Assembly: GCA_022225965.2 (NCBI GenBank)
Contig: JAKJXP020000064.1
Span: forward strand, 1-64,000
Direction of reading: 5' to 3'
DNA: 64,000 nucleotides
DNA from: Diatrype stigma
Lineage: Eukaryota > Ascomycota > Sordariomycetes > Xylariales > Diatrypaceae
The translations under genes and the position numbers were made by a program. Positions within the stretch are counted from its first letter, which is position 1; every line of letters begins with the position of its first letter. Below are positions 24,334-34,202 of this stretch, in pieces. The notes below the pieces were generated by a model. The model was not told where the DNA came from. It was given only the letters and a program-made list of their open reading frames with translations, and searched no databases.

Positions 24334-24594
24334 TAACAGCTAATCATGAGCAACACGCTCAACAGCACTTGGAGAGCTCGGGAAGATCCACATCTCCCAT
24401 CTCGAGCGACGTATTCATGATCATGGTCGAAAACCTCACCATGCTGTAGTAACTCTACCAATCTTGTTTTTGATAAACACAGGTTCCTATACATCCACGT
24501 ATTTTTCATAGGTAGGTACAGGAGGTAGGTAGTGTGTCATTTCGGGGTATCATGTCGTATCATATCATGTATCTGTGTACGTATGTAGCCCTAT

Positions 24595-25785
24595 CTAACC
24601 CAGCGCAGTCTTGAAGTCGAGCCATCTCTCCTCGGCCACGCCGACGAGCCGGCGCAGCACCTGGGGACCGACCACCGTGCCGCCGCTCTTCGAGATGCCG
24701 AGGATCCGCGTCGCCGTGTCATCCTGGCCCCGTGACGACGATGTCGACCGATCCACCACGACGGTGACGGTCTCGTCGCACAGGCTCTCCTCGAACCGGT
24801 CCGGGTCCACCAGGACCCAATATTGCCCGCCGTTCTTGTCCCCACCACCAACTCTCCTCCGCTGCCTATCTCGGGTGGCCGTGAACACGGCCGCGGTGCA
24901 CGCGACGGGCAGCCCGCGCACGCGCAAGGGCCGGGGCGGCGCCGCCCGCGCGCACAGCACCGCCTCGCGGTCGGGGTCCCAGTGGGCCTGCGGCAGCCGG
25001 GCGTCACGCAGGGCGGCCACGACGGCGGCCCAGGCGGCGTCGAACGGGTTGCCATCGAAGGAGATGAAGAGCAGGTCGATGTAGAGCACCCAGTAGGCTT
25101 TGACCTGCTCTGCGGTCTCGGTCACGGTCGCATTTCCCCCTCCTTCTCCTCCTTCGTCACTGCCTTCGTCGTCATTATTCGCACTCGCCTCTTCTTCTTC
25201 TCGTTTCTCGTATATCCGCAGGTCCGCGGCGTCGAGCAGGCCGGAGCCGTGCAGCAGCGAGTAGACGCGCGTGCTGAGGGTCTGCGCGAGGGCCGTGGGC
25301 GGGGCGCCGGGCAGGAAGGTCGGCGCGCACCCCGTCGCCAGCTCGATGTTCGGCACGAGCAGGTCGTAGTCCCTCAGCTCGTCCGTACAAGCGCTGCTCT
25401 CGACGAACGACGCCGGCCGGAAGTTCGGGATCTGCGACACCGCCAGCGTCTCCCCCCGCACGCCGCAGATCACGGTCGTGTCCCCCGTCCGCACCACGGC
25501 GCTGCCGTGCGCGTGCGACAGCGACGACGTGTTCACGTTCGGCGGGCGCGCCTGGCGCGGCTGTCGGCCGTTGGCGCGCGCGGAGGCTGGTGGGGGGTGG
25601 TGCGGCGTCGAGGAGGTGGAGGCATTGGTGGAAGCGGAGCTGTCGGAAGGCGGTGGTTGTAGGTTGGCGAGCAGGTATGGGTGCGGCGAGAGCTTGGCGA
25701 AGGTAGTGCTCGAGAGTGTCAGGTTGTTGCTGTTGCTATTATTGTTCGGCGGCGCTGCCGCTGCCGTCGTTGTTGTCGCCGCCAT
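24595..25785 (-). CDS. rrp43: Exosome complex subunit Rrp43 (RNase PH-like)
   Basis: A single exon of 396 residues with ATG at 25785. Rrp43 is one of the six RNase PH-fold subunits of the eukaryotic exosome ring, which threads RNA toward Rrp44 and Rrp6 in nucleus and cytoplasm; in eukaryotes the ring itself is catalytically inactive. Diagnostic blocks are FAKLSPHPYLLANL (about 29-42), ARANGRQPRQARPPNVN (about 69-85), SAVVRTGDTTVICGVRGE (about 95-112), the segment LVPNIELATGCAP and the C-terminal RILGISKSGG. The length is close to yeast Rrp43. Two low-complexity insertions are seen: a Ser/Pro stretch at about 45-68 inside the N-terminal strand region, and an acidic EEEEASANNDDEGSDEGGEG insert before the second half. 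Rrp42 or Rrp45 are less likely because of the ANGRQPRQARP context. Confidence 0.85.
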   Translation of the reverse strand: MAATTTTAAAAPPNNNSNSNNLTLSSTTFAKLSPHPYLLANLQPPPSDSSASTNASTSSTPHHPPPASARANGRQPRQARPPNVNTSSLSHAHGSAVVRTGDTTVICGVRGETLAVSQIPNFRPASFVESSACTDELRDYDLLVPNIELATGCAPTFLPGAPPTALAQTLSTRVYSLLHGSGLLDAADLRIYEKREEEEASANNDDEGSDEGGEGGGNATVTETAEQVKAYWVLYIDLLFISFDGNPFDAAWAAVVAALRDARLPQAHWDPDREAVLCARAAPPRPLRVRGLPVACTAAVFTATRDRQRRRVGGGDKNGGQYWVLVDPDRFEESLCDETVTVVVDRSTSSSRGQDDTATRILGISKSGGTVVGPQVLRRLVGVAEERWLDFKTALG

Positions 25786-28700
25786 TGCGCCTTCAAGAAG
25801 AGGAGAACTTGGGACTCCTCGAGGTCGTGGGGTGGTATTAATTCACCAATTCTAGGTGACAAGATTGCTGCCGCGTTGACTGTTCGGGTATCTTATCGTG
25901 AACTCTCGGTTTTCCCTTTTCCTTCAAGATATTCGACCAGATATTCGACCAGATATTCGATTGCACACTGAAGTGAGCTGGAAAGTTTTAAGCTACAGGC
26001 TTACCTGGGCTAGGTACTTAGTGGGGCCTAGCCTTGCAGGTTTAGTGCGGGGCATCAGGTTAGTGGCCCGCGAGCGCGTCTTTATCGATACCTACCTCCG
26101 TATGTATGTACATGTATGTACAATATTTGTCTGGTACGAAGTGACTAAATGCCGGCCCCCAAACACTTTCCGGCATTCATCTGTATACGAAGAATACATC
26201 ATGGATGTTCATGCCGAACAGAACCTCCTCCAAATAAGGCCCCGGGGGTACGGGCGTTACTTTAACCAGTTTCTTAATCCGTACTTCCTCACTGTCCTCC
26301 GAGTATCGGTGCTATCAGTCGCCGGCTCTCCTAGCTCTGCAGCGGTAGCTATCTTTGTGCCTAGGTAACATCAGCATAGTAGCACGATGAGATCATTTGC
26401 ACCTATCCTGTCAAGCAACCCGAATCGGAATTTCCAATGGCTAAGGCAGCGAGCGTTGCATTTCCAGCTGGCATCTACATCGCTTTGAGCTTCACAGGGC
26501 TGCTTGGGCTGCTTGCCTCCCAGAGCCTCCATGCCTGTCTCCTGCTTTCTCAGCCTTCCTAGGTCAATACGTAGCATTGATGTACACCCCCTGACCCCCT
26601 CTGCAGCCACCATGCCGCCTCGGGCCGTCGCCGTTAAAGGGATCAGCTCTTGGGAGACGGCTTTGAATATGTATACTTATATACATCTTCCCAAGGCTAG
26701 ATCTTCACCACCATGTGATTAGATCAAACTTGTCGGGGTAGGACGGCATTGCTTGTGCTTCCCCAATCCCCAATCCCCAATCTGCAATTTGCATGAACTT
26801 TCATGATGCTATTACTGCTTATAGCGAAGAGCACCTACATAGGTAGGTGGGTCATTTGAAGGCGACGTATCGATCATCATTACAGGAGCCACAACGAGAG
26901 AAATGCTTGTTGGCTTCAACGTTATAACAGCCACGACAACAACTTCCCAAAGGGGAAATTGGTTGAGTATCATTGGTCTGCTGTAGACAGGCCACCGAGA
27001 ACTAAAGTGCTTATGGCGGCTTACGAACAAGTACCAGAAGAGAAGACTCCACCGGCATTCGCGATCCGGTAATCTGAAGCGATTGCTGTGCCTTGGATCA
27101 AAAATGATGTCCAACATCCAACACGATAAGATGATAGGCGAATAGGCCCTCAAACAGATTACCTGCCTATTCCCCTTTTGGTCTACGGTGTAGATGACAG
27201 TTATAATGTTGTTAGTATTGCTAGTATTGTATGGTCGAGTGGTATCGTAGGTGGCTCCCTTGACCAGCACAGCGAACAGGATCGATAACGAGGCTTACCA
27301 TCCATCGAACGACGAAGAAGCCTAATCAGGTACGCAACATTACGTACGCCCTCAATGAGGCAGCTAAGGAGTGTTCCCTGGATCTATCCACCTGCTTGAA
27401 GTGAAGCGATCGAGCCGGTGTTCAACGCAACTAATTCCCAACCGCGTGGAACGCATTGTGCATGAGTCGACTCGATTCGCGAATCACAGTGATATCGACC
27501 ACGATGGTTCCACCTCGACTGCTTGCAATCGGCCTTTTCGGCAGCCGACAAGGTGTGTAATATGTATTTAAGTCAAGCTACCGGCAGAAGCAATGATTTG
27601 ACAGGAGCTTTCATGCGGTTTTATGCTGTTGGAAGTGCAAAGGATGCAGGTCGAAGGGCAAGGGTCCCGGGCTTCAACGAATCAGAGCCGTCTCTTTGCC
27701 GCCCAGCGTGCGCATCGTTGCTCGACATTAAAGGAGTCCCCAGTTATCTCATCGAATCCGGTGGCCTGCTGCTGCAGAACCTCGATAGCCCAAGAGATTC
27801 CCTGGAACCGCCCCTTGCGCACATCACGGGAAGGACAGCTTTCCGTCGACTTCATTCGATGGAAACTGCAAGCCCCCAAAGCTGCCGTGGGGCATGATAA
27901 CATCGCCGGTGGAGATGTACAATGCCATGCAGTCGCAACGCCCAGGTCAACGCTCAGCATTCAATCAAAACCATTGCCAGTTACTTCATGCATGATGATG
28001 CTCAAGCCTCTGGTTACGTTGATACGGGAGGAACCCCTTCCAACGTTACCACGTTGCCCCCTCTCCTCTGTGAGACCTTTCTTCCCCCGCAACTATAGCC
28101 AACACAAATAGGCCCGACGAATGGACTGGACAGCGAGGACGCCGTAGTGCAACCCTCCTTCTCGAGTCTGGATTTGGAAGCTGAAAGAGACAGCCCCGAA
28201 CCCCAAAACGCAAGCTCTTGCTTGACCCTCCCCGTCCTCATCCGGGAGGACGTCTTCTCTCTGCCGTTAGTATTATTTCGTCTCTTCTCGTCTTGGATTC
28301 TACTGTAGGTATATCTATAGTACCCGCTTGCCGATAGCTAGGGCCGGGTATCTGCAAGTGCGGTCCCCTAAGTGAAGCATACTCCCATTGTAGAGGACCC
28401 TGGTCGGTCCACCGATGAAGCTTCCCGCGGTTCATGGACCCCGGTGGTAATGGGGCACGCTGCCAAGGTTTAGCGGCAGCTCGACGCTCGACTGGATGGA
28501 GCGCCTACACCATGCAGCCGTACAACTTGCATCCTGCGGGGAACGGCCGCTTTGTGGCCAGCCAATATTAAAGTACGGTCAGCCGCTGGGCCTCGCGCCA
28601 TCACCGGTAACTTTCATATTCTGTCATTTGGTCCTCCTCCCCACAAGGTCTCCTTCGCTTCTGATTGAATGGCTTCTCTAGGCCCGAGTTGCCGAGCCCT

Positions 28701-29292
28701 TGTTCCCACGAGGTCAGTCGAGCCCACGTCGCAGTAACCAGTAGTGGTGGGCGTTGGACGTGGCGCTAGATCTCGACTTTCGCTGCACGACTTATGTGAC
28801 GAAGAGAGGCTAGATCCAAAGACCTGGGCCAATCCCGGTCCTGCGAACATTGCATATATCCACCGGTTCATCTTATCACATCGTCGTCGTCACTTCTCAC
28901 CTGAGCATTCTCTACATCTTCCTATGCCGGCAGTCGTCTTAGAGTCTCATGGCTGTCAGCATTTTTTCGTTACCTCCTCTTGGATCGCTGACAAAGGAGT
29001 GAAGAGCTCGGTGTTGAAGCAAATGAACGCCCCCTTTTTCTTCTTATCATGAACTATATACACAATACTTTGCGATATACGATTCACCCCGTTGCGGGTC
29101 GACAACACCAGGAATTAATTTGAGCTTGGAGATCTAGATTTCATGCGCAATAACGAAACTCTCGAGAACCCGACGTGAAGCGCGGACTCTACCGCACATG
29201 TTCATCTTATAACATTGCCCGCGTTTAGCTCCCGGCCTCTAACTCCCCGTTAGGACGCTTCGCTGTTGAAGTAGTCGAGACACTTAGCGATC
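25786..29292. other. 3.5 kb region between divergently transcribed rrp43 and the ferric reductase gene
   Basis: Contains both promoters. A 12-nt tandem repeat lies 140 bases upstream of the rrp43 start. Several open frames of 80-160 codons occur on both strands at 27.4-28.3 kb; no domain could be identified and their frames conflict, so they are not called. Confidence 0.5.
25927..25960. repeat. 12-nt direct repeat in the rrp43 promoter
   Basis: AGATATTCGACC occurs twice in full and once in part (10 nt), head to tail, 140-175 bases upstream of the rrp43 start codon. It could be a slippage product or a cluster of factor sites. Confidence 0.85.
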
Positions 29293-32124
29293 ATGGACGC
29301 AGATTCGCAACCTCTCGTTGCACGAGCGTCAAAGACGCTGGCTGACCTCGTAAAAAGGATACACATCCCGTTAAGACCGACCAGTCCACCGGGCCTAGTG
29401 GAAGCTCTCACGCTGGATCCATGGGATCAATCGGGAAAATATGGCGTTGGCTGGACCTACTTCGCTGTGGCTTTGGTCGGCGTCGTCGTTGCAGTGCGAA
29501 TTTGGCATTGGTGGCAGGATAAGATCAGGCAGGCGATATACAAGCAAGAGGTGGAACAGCACTATCGGGACCTATACAACCTCGATCCCGAATTTGCGGT
29601 AACCGCCATGCAAACAGGGCAGGCAAGCCGGCACTTCTTTCCGGAGGAGGGTGGGGAAAAGAGAGATTTCAAGCCCAAATCCGATTTTTCCGCCGTTGGC
29701 CCCATACTCGACGCCCTCGCCCTGTTCCGATGGGTCTTCTACCGACCGATCCCCGATATCGTGTGGCGCAAACACCGCTTCACGTTCTCGTCGCTCGCTG
29801 TCCTGGCCGTTATGTTCGTCACGCTGGCGTTCGTCACGCTGTTCGTCTTCTTGAAGCAGCCCCTCTACTGGCAAAGCATCCAGTTCGGCTCCCCGCCGGT
29901 CGCGATCCGGGCCGGCATGATTTCTGTCGCGATGACGCCTTGGATCGTGGCTACGAGCATGAAGGCCAATTTGCTTACGCTCATCACCGGCATCGGGCCT
30001 GAGAGGCTAAATGTCTTTCATAGGTGGGCGGGCTATCTGTGTTTGTTCTTGTCCCTGGTTCATACTATCCCATTTTATATTCAGCCAGTGTGGGATGATG
30101 GTGGTATGGAAGTGTTTGAGAGGTTGTTTCCCGAAGGTAGTGGTATTATATATGGAACCGGTGTTGCTTGCCTTGTTCCTCTCGTGTGGCTCTGTGTTGC
30201 TTCGCTTCCAGTGGTGCGTCGGATGGCCTATGAGGTCTTTGTGACTCTCCATGTCCCCGTCGGCGTCGTTTATCTTGGTCTACTCTTCTGGCACACCAAG
30301 AACTACCTTGCCTCGTGGAACTATCTGTGGACGACAGCTGCCATATGGGTCTTCTGCTACGCGATGCGCCTGTTCAAGCTTAACTGGACCAAGCCTTGGC
30401 GACTCGCTTTCATGGTGGGAGACGAGGCGGCAATTACACTGATGCCCGAAAATGCCATCAAGATTACCATTCCCACACAGATGAAGTGGAGGCCTGGACA
30501 ATACGTATATCTTCGGATGCCTGGCATCTCGTTTTTCGACAACCACCCCTTTACGATCTCGTCGCTCTGCAGCGAGGATTTTCCCTCGGAGTATGGTGAG
30601 CAGTACAGAGATTGCATCCTCGTTTTCAAGCCCTACGGTGGCTTTACCCGGAGAGTCCTCGATACCGCCATTCAGAAAGGTCCATTCCACACCTACCGGG
30701 CGTACCTGGATGGGCCGTACGGCGGCATGCGCCGGGAGCTTGCCGCGTTCGACACGTGCATCCTGATTGCGGGCGGGAGCGGTATTACGGCACTCATGTC
30801 GCAGTTGCTCAACCTGATCAAGCGGATGCGAGACGGCAAGGCCATCACGAAGAAGGTCGTGGTCGTCTGGGCACTGAAGCGGCTAGAGGCAATGGACTGG
30901 TTCCGCGAAGAGCTGCGCATCTGCCGCGACTCGGCGCCGCCAGAGAGCGTAACGTGCAAGTTCTTCGTCACGGCGGCGGTGCGGCAGTCCCGGGTGCCCC
31001 CGCAGCGCGAGCGGGGCCCGCGGCCCCTCAGCAGTGCCTTCCACGACCGACTGGATGGCTTTGTGGCCGGCATCGCCTCGAAGCGCACCTCGGCCATGAT
31101 CCGGGACGAGGCCCAAGGGAACCCGGACTACGAGCAGGAGCTGCGCGCCGAGGACCAGGACCGCGTGACGGCGCTGCCCCACCAGAAGTGTCTCCAGCCG
31201 CACGCCGTCCCGCCAGTGAATCGCCAGTCGGCTCAGGAAGAGTCTCTGCGCAGGCTCGAAGGTCGGGATTTTAATAATGACATCAGCAACAACAATGAAA
31301 GCAATGACAACCAAGTAGGGGCAGCCGAAGAGGGTAGTGGTGAGCATGAAACCCCTGCCGCCACCTCGGCGCCGACGTCGTCGGACTACCCCGAAGACAA
31401 GCCCAAGCGCGAGTTCCACTTCCCCCCTTTACACACACGTGCCGACCTCCAGCCGCATTTCAACTACGCCCCGCCGTCCCCACGGAGGCTGCCTCCCAAC
31501 TCAACATTGTCTAACGACAACACCCGCCCAAATACCGGCGGGCCCTCATCCTCCTCGCAGGATCCTAGCTATCATTATAACAATAATCACGATGCTAGTA
31601 ACATCACACAGCAGCAACAAGAAAATCACCTCCGCCCACCCGAGATCGCCCACCTACGAACGACAGACCTGCCGCCACAGCAGCAGCCGTCACAGCAACT
31701 GCACCCACAACCTCGACCCACATCGACATTTGGGCCCCCCTCGGGGTTCGACTTCGGCTTCCCCGAGACGCCGACGGAGTTCCAGAAGAACCTCATGCGG
31801 TTCGCCTTCCCGATACCGCACCAGATCGCGGGAACGGGGACGGGAGCGGCGGCAGGGACGGGGACGAATGCGGCAGTAGACGGCGTGACGGGCGGCTGGA
31901 GCGTCGAGTACGGGCGGCCGGACCTGGGCTACATGCTGAAGGAGTGGGCGACGGGGGGCACGGACGGGCGCGGCATCCTGGGCCGGCGCACGGCCGTCTT
32001 CGTCTGTGGCCCGCCCAGCATGCGCGTCGGCGTCGCCACGACGGTCGCGCGCCTGCAGGCGGAGATCTGGGGCGACGACATGCTGGAGGAGATCTTCCTG
32101 CATACGGAGAACTACGCGTTGTGA
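29293..32124 (+). CDS. Ferric/cupric reductase-type flavocytochrome b with long insert
   Basis: An intronless 943-codon gene starting at ATCATGGAC. It should be a membrane protein that moves electrons from NADPH through FAD and two hemes to reduce extracellular metal. The heme ligands are in the usual pattern: H243 and H257 (HRWAGYL...LVHT), H320 and H334 (FVTLHVPVG...LFWHT). An N-terminal membrane segment (about 53-69) precedes the ferric reductase-like core (about 165-360). FAD binding is at HPFT (418-421), NADPH binding at GPYGG, GGSGIT (494-499) and CGPPSM (about 905-910). Residues about 566-862 are a disordered Gln/Asn/Pro/His-rich insert in the middle of the NADPH domain, making the protein much longer than typical members. 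The C-terminus ends FLHTENYAL. The NOX group is less likely because it lacks its own long C-terminal pattern here. Iron versus copper specificity cannot be read. I see no clear GATA-factor site of the SRE type. Confidence 0.88.
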   Translation: MDADSQPLVARASKTLADLVKRIHIPLRPTSPPGLVEALTLDPWDQSGKYGVGWTYFAVALVGVVVAVRIWHWWQDKIRQAIYKQEVEQHYRDLYNLDPEFAVTAMQTGQASRHFFPEEGGEKRDFKPKSDFSAVGPILDALALFRWVFYRPIPDIVWRKHRFTFSSLAVLAVMFVTLAFVTLFVFLKQPLYWQSIQFGSPPVAIRAGMISVAMTPWIVATSMKANLLTLITGIGPERLNVFHRWAGYLCLFLSLVHTIPFYIQPVWDDGGMEVFERLFPEGSGIIYGTGVACLVPLVWLCVASLPVVRRMAYEVFVTLHVPVGVVYLGLLFWHTKNYLASWNYLWTTAAIWVFCYAMRLFKLNWTKPWRLAFMVGDEAAITLMPENAIKITIPTQMKWRPGQYVYLRMPGISFFDNHPFTISSLCSEDFPSEYGEQYRDCILVFKPYGGFTRRVLDTAIQKGPFHTYRAYLDGPYGGMRRELAAFDTCILIAGGSGITALMSQLLNLIKRMRDGKAITKKVVVVWALKRLEAMDWFREELRICRDSAPPESVTCKFFVTAAVRQSRVPPQRERGPRPLSSAFHDRLDGFVAGIASKRTSAMIRDEAQGNPDYEQELRAEDQDRVTALPHQKCLQPHAVPPVNRQSAQEESLRRLEGRDFNNDISNNNESNDNQVGAAEEGSGEHETPAATSAPTSSDYPEDKPKREFHFPPLHTRADLQPHFNYAPPSPRRLPPNSTLSNDNTRPNTGGPSSSSQDPSYHYNNNHDASNITQQQQENHLRPPEIAHLRTTDLPPQQQPSQQLHPQPRPTSTFGPPSGFDFGFPETPTEFQKNLMRFAFPIPHQIAGTGTGAAAGTGTNAAVDGVTGGWSVEYGRPDLGYMLKEWATGGTDGRGILGRRTAVFVCGPPSMRVGVATTVARLQAEIWGDDMLEEIFLHTENYAL

Positions 32125-32803
32125 GGTGCCTGAGCTGTCACTGGCAAAGGAAGGGGAAGAAGAAGAGATGATGGGAATATCCATCGCGGTGCGGAGGAGA
32201 AGCTGGGAGGGAAAGGTCTGTACATATATGTACTATACATCTACGTCTTATTGTCTATAATGATGGTTGACTATGCTCTAGTGAGCATCGTGCGAACCGA
32301 AACCTCGTCTACCCTCTACCTACCTACCCATGCCGTGGGAAAGTCGGGTCAGAGTGACGCAGGTAGGGTGGGAAAAGTCGATGCCGACGACGACGGGCGG
32401 ATGGGGTTCCTGGCGTTTTTGAGGGGAGAAAGGGGAAGGGGAAAGATACCACCGACTACTCAACCAAGTAGTCAAAGTCACTATGCATGCATACGCAGAT
32501 GGCTCGATTTACTCTTTTGTTTTCCTTTTGCAAATCTAATACGCATTACCTACCATTATAGTCTGTTACATGAGACACGCCCGTATGGCCTTACCGATGT
32601 TTCGGTAGGTTTATTTTGCTGTGTCCGGCAGAACCCCGTTGGGAATTGTATGCCTGTTTGTAGCTGAAAGGTGCCCACGCCGTGTTCTAGGCCGCAAACA
32701 GATAATAGGCTGTATTGAACTCGGGGTGTTCGAAAATTGTCTCAATTCCTGGAGATCATTGTAGTCTTGTTCGAACTACAGTTGTCAATTTCTATCACAC
32801 AAT

Positions 32804-33127
32804 ATGTCAGACTCTACTAGAGCGAAGCGTTACTATAAGTTACACCTTCTAGACGAGTTTGGGCGAACCATGCCGCACGCGATAGCTGGAGCGAATCATC
32901 AGGATGCCATGAAAGGTTTGGGGACATCACTGGTAAGGGCCTAGAGTATCCATGCAAGGGTCATAGGGTAGAGGTGGCTTCGCTGCATCTTGTTCTCTAA
33001 TCTTACGATCCTCTAGAGCATGAACTTTAATGCCGATATCCCCCTTGCTGACAATGCAAATATACTCCTACATCATGACGGTACTATAATGCGCAAGATC
33101 CAGAGGGACATACTCTACTGCATATAG
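32804..33127 (+). CDS. Possible two-exon small protein gene (79 aa)
   Basis: An ATG at 32804 opens 43 codons up to 32932, followed by a donor GTAAGG, an intron of 84 nt (32933-33016) with CTAAT before a CTCTAG acceptor, and 36 more codons to TAG at 33127. Both exons are in phase 0. The protein would begin MSDSTRAKRYYKLHLLDEFG and contain DIPLADNANILLHHDGT. No domain or signal peptide is recognised. Just downstream (about 33.19-33.35 kb) another frame, with LEEYNDDIKLWANEIYW, looks protein-like, so this may be the front of a decayed longer gene. Such structures also arise by chance in this much sequence, so the call is weak. Confidence 0.25.
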
Positions 33128-34172
33128 CTTCAAACAAGGTTGCAAATCCGTTGTCAAATACCACTTGAACAAGGTGGTGAGGAGGAGCCATCAGAGGCCT
33201 TACGACAATCGAACTGGCTAGCGATGGTGATGCTCTTGCAATAGAAAGAATTCAATCTCTAGAGGAATACAACGATGATATAAAGCTTTGGGCAAACGAA
33301 ATATATTGGAGATATTTTATGAGAAAGGACAAGCTACTTTGTATCTAAAAGGGCCATAGTAACCAAGGACTTATTGGTCTCCTGTAGATTTTGATGCGAG
33401 ATAGCTTCATGAAAAGATGTTGTATCTGCCTCTACGATTTAGTCCATTCAAGTTTCGACATACTTACCTCTACCTCTATACTTTGAGGCTAAAATACCTT
33501 AGCCATTCCTTGCGTTGAGAGGTTTAGACCTGCAGATCGTATAGTCAATAACAGATAATAGCGGCCTCAAAGCATTTTTCGCGTAAACATCATGGTACTC
33601 CGATGAGATTGAACCTATCGCTGCCACCTAAACAGATTCGCCAACGGTATCCTACTGTCTGATGCCTAGGTCGCTCTCCAGTGTCGACATGTGGTTTGCG
33701 TGATTTTTCTATCTCTCTAGGTATGTCTTTCTCGTAACGAGGCGACGGGGTTGTGAGTCATATTCTATATTATACTCCCCTTTGCCGTGATTTGCCACGC
33801 CGAGTTAAGAAAGTGGCCGGGAACAACTAGTATCGAATCTTCGTCCTAGGAGGGTTACGACAAGATTGAGCATCACGTCTTAAGCTTGACTCCTCCCCCG
33901 ACTACACAACATGTAACTTTTCTTGATGCTGTATACTATCTGGATACTTGGCTTCAATAGGTATACTAGTAGCAGGAATCACTGGCCTTATGCCGTTCAA
34001 ATATGTCCTCGCTCAGAACCAGGAGAGTGCGGAGGTGCTCGGTTTTGCCCTCTTGTTATCGCATGGTTGTATATCGATCAGGACATGTCTTGGGTTCCAC
34101 ATCTTGTCGATGAAATGAACGTATACCCCTTGTGGGGATTTCCAAAAACCAGTGGTTGAAAAACCCAACCAG

Positions 34173-34202
34173 TGGTTATCCACCGCGTGCGATGGATAAC
34201 CA
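34173..34202. repeat. Perfect 10-bp inverted repeat, 10-nt loop
   Basis: TGGTTATCCA and TGGATAACCA face each other across ten bases, so the stretch could fold into a hairpin. It lies inside gene-poor sequence. Confidence 0.85.

Larger units (their letters stand above)
20343..24594. other. 4.3 kb gene-free region
   Basis: I see no supportable gene. It should hold the promoter and possibly a first exon of the coiled-coil gene at its left end. It includes GCGGCT-type repeats (20,814-20,856), several ACCTACCT/TAGGTACCTA motif clusters (21,390-21,450; 22,225-22,255; 22,500-22,520) and a TAGGGG repeat (24,303-24,333). Confidence 0.5.

Noticed and set aside
27523..28111. Plus frames of 124 and 162 codons and minus frames in the same place
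   Set aside because: Both strands and more than one frame read equally well, no family is recognised, and no consistent splice pattern joins them.
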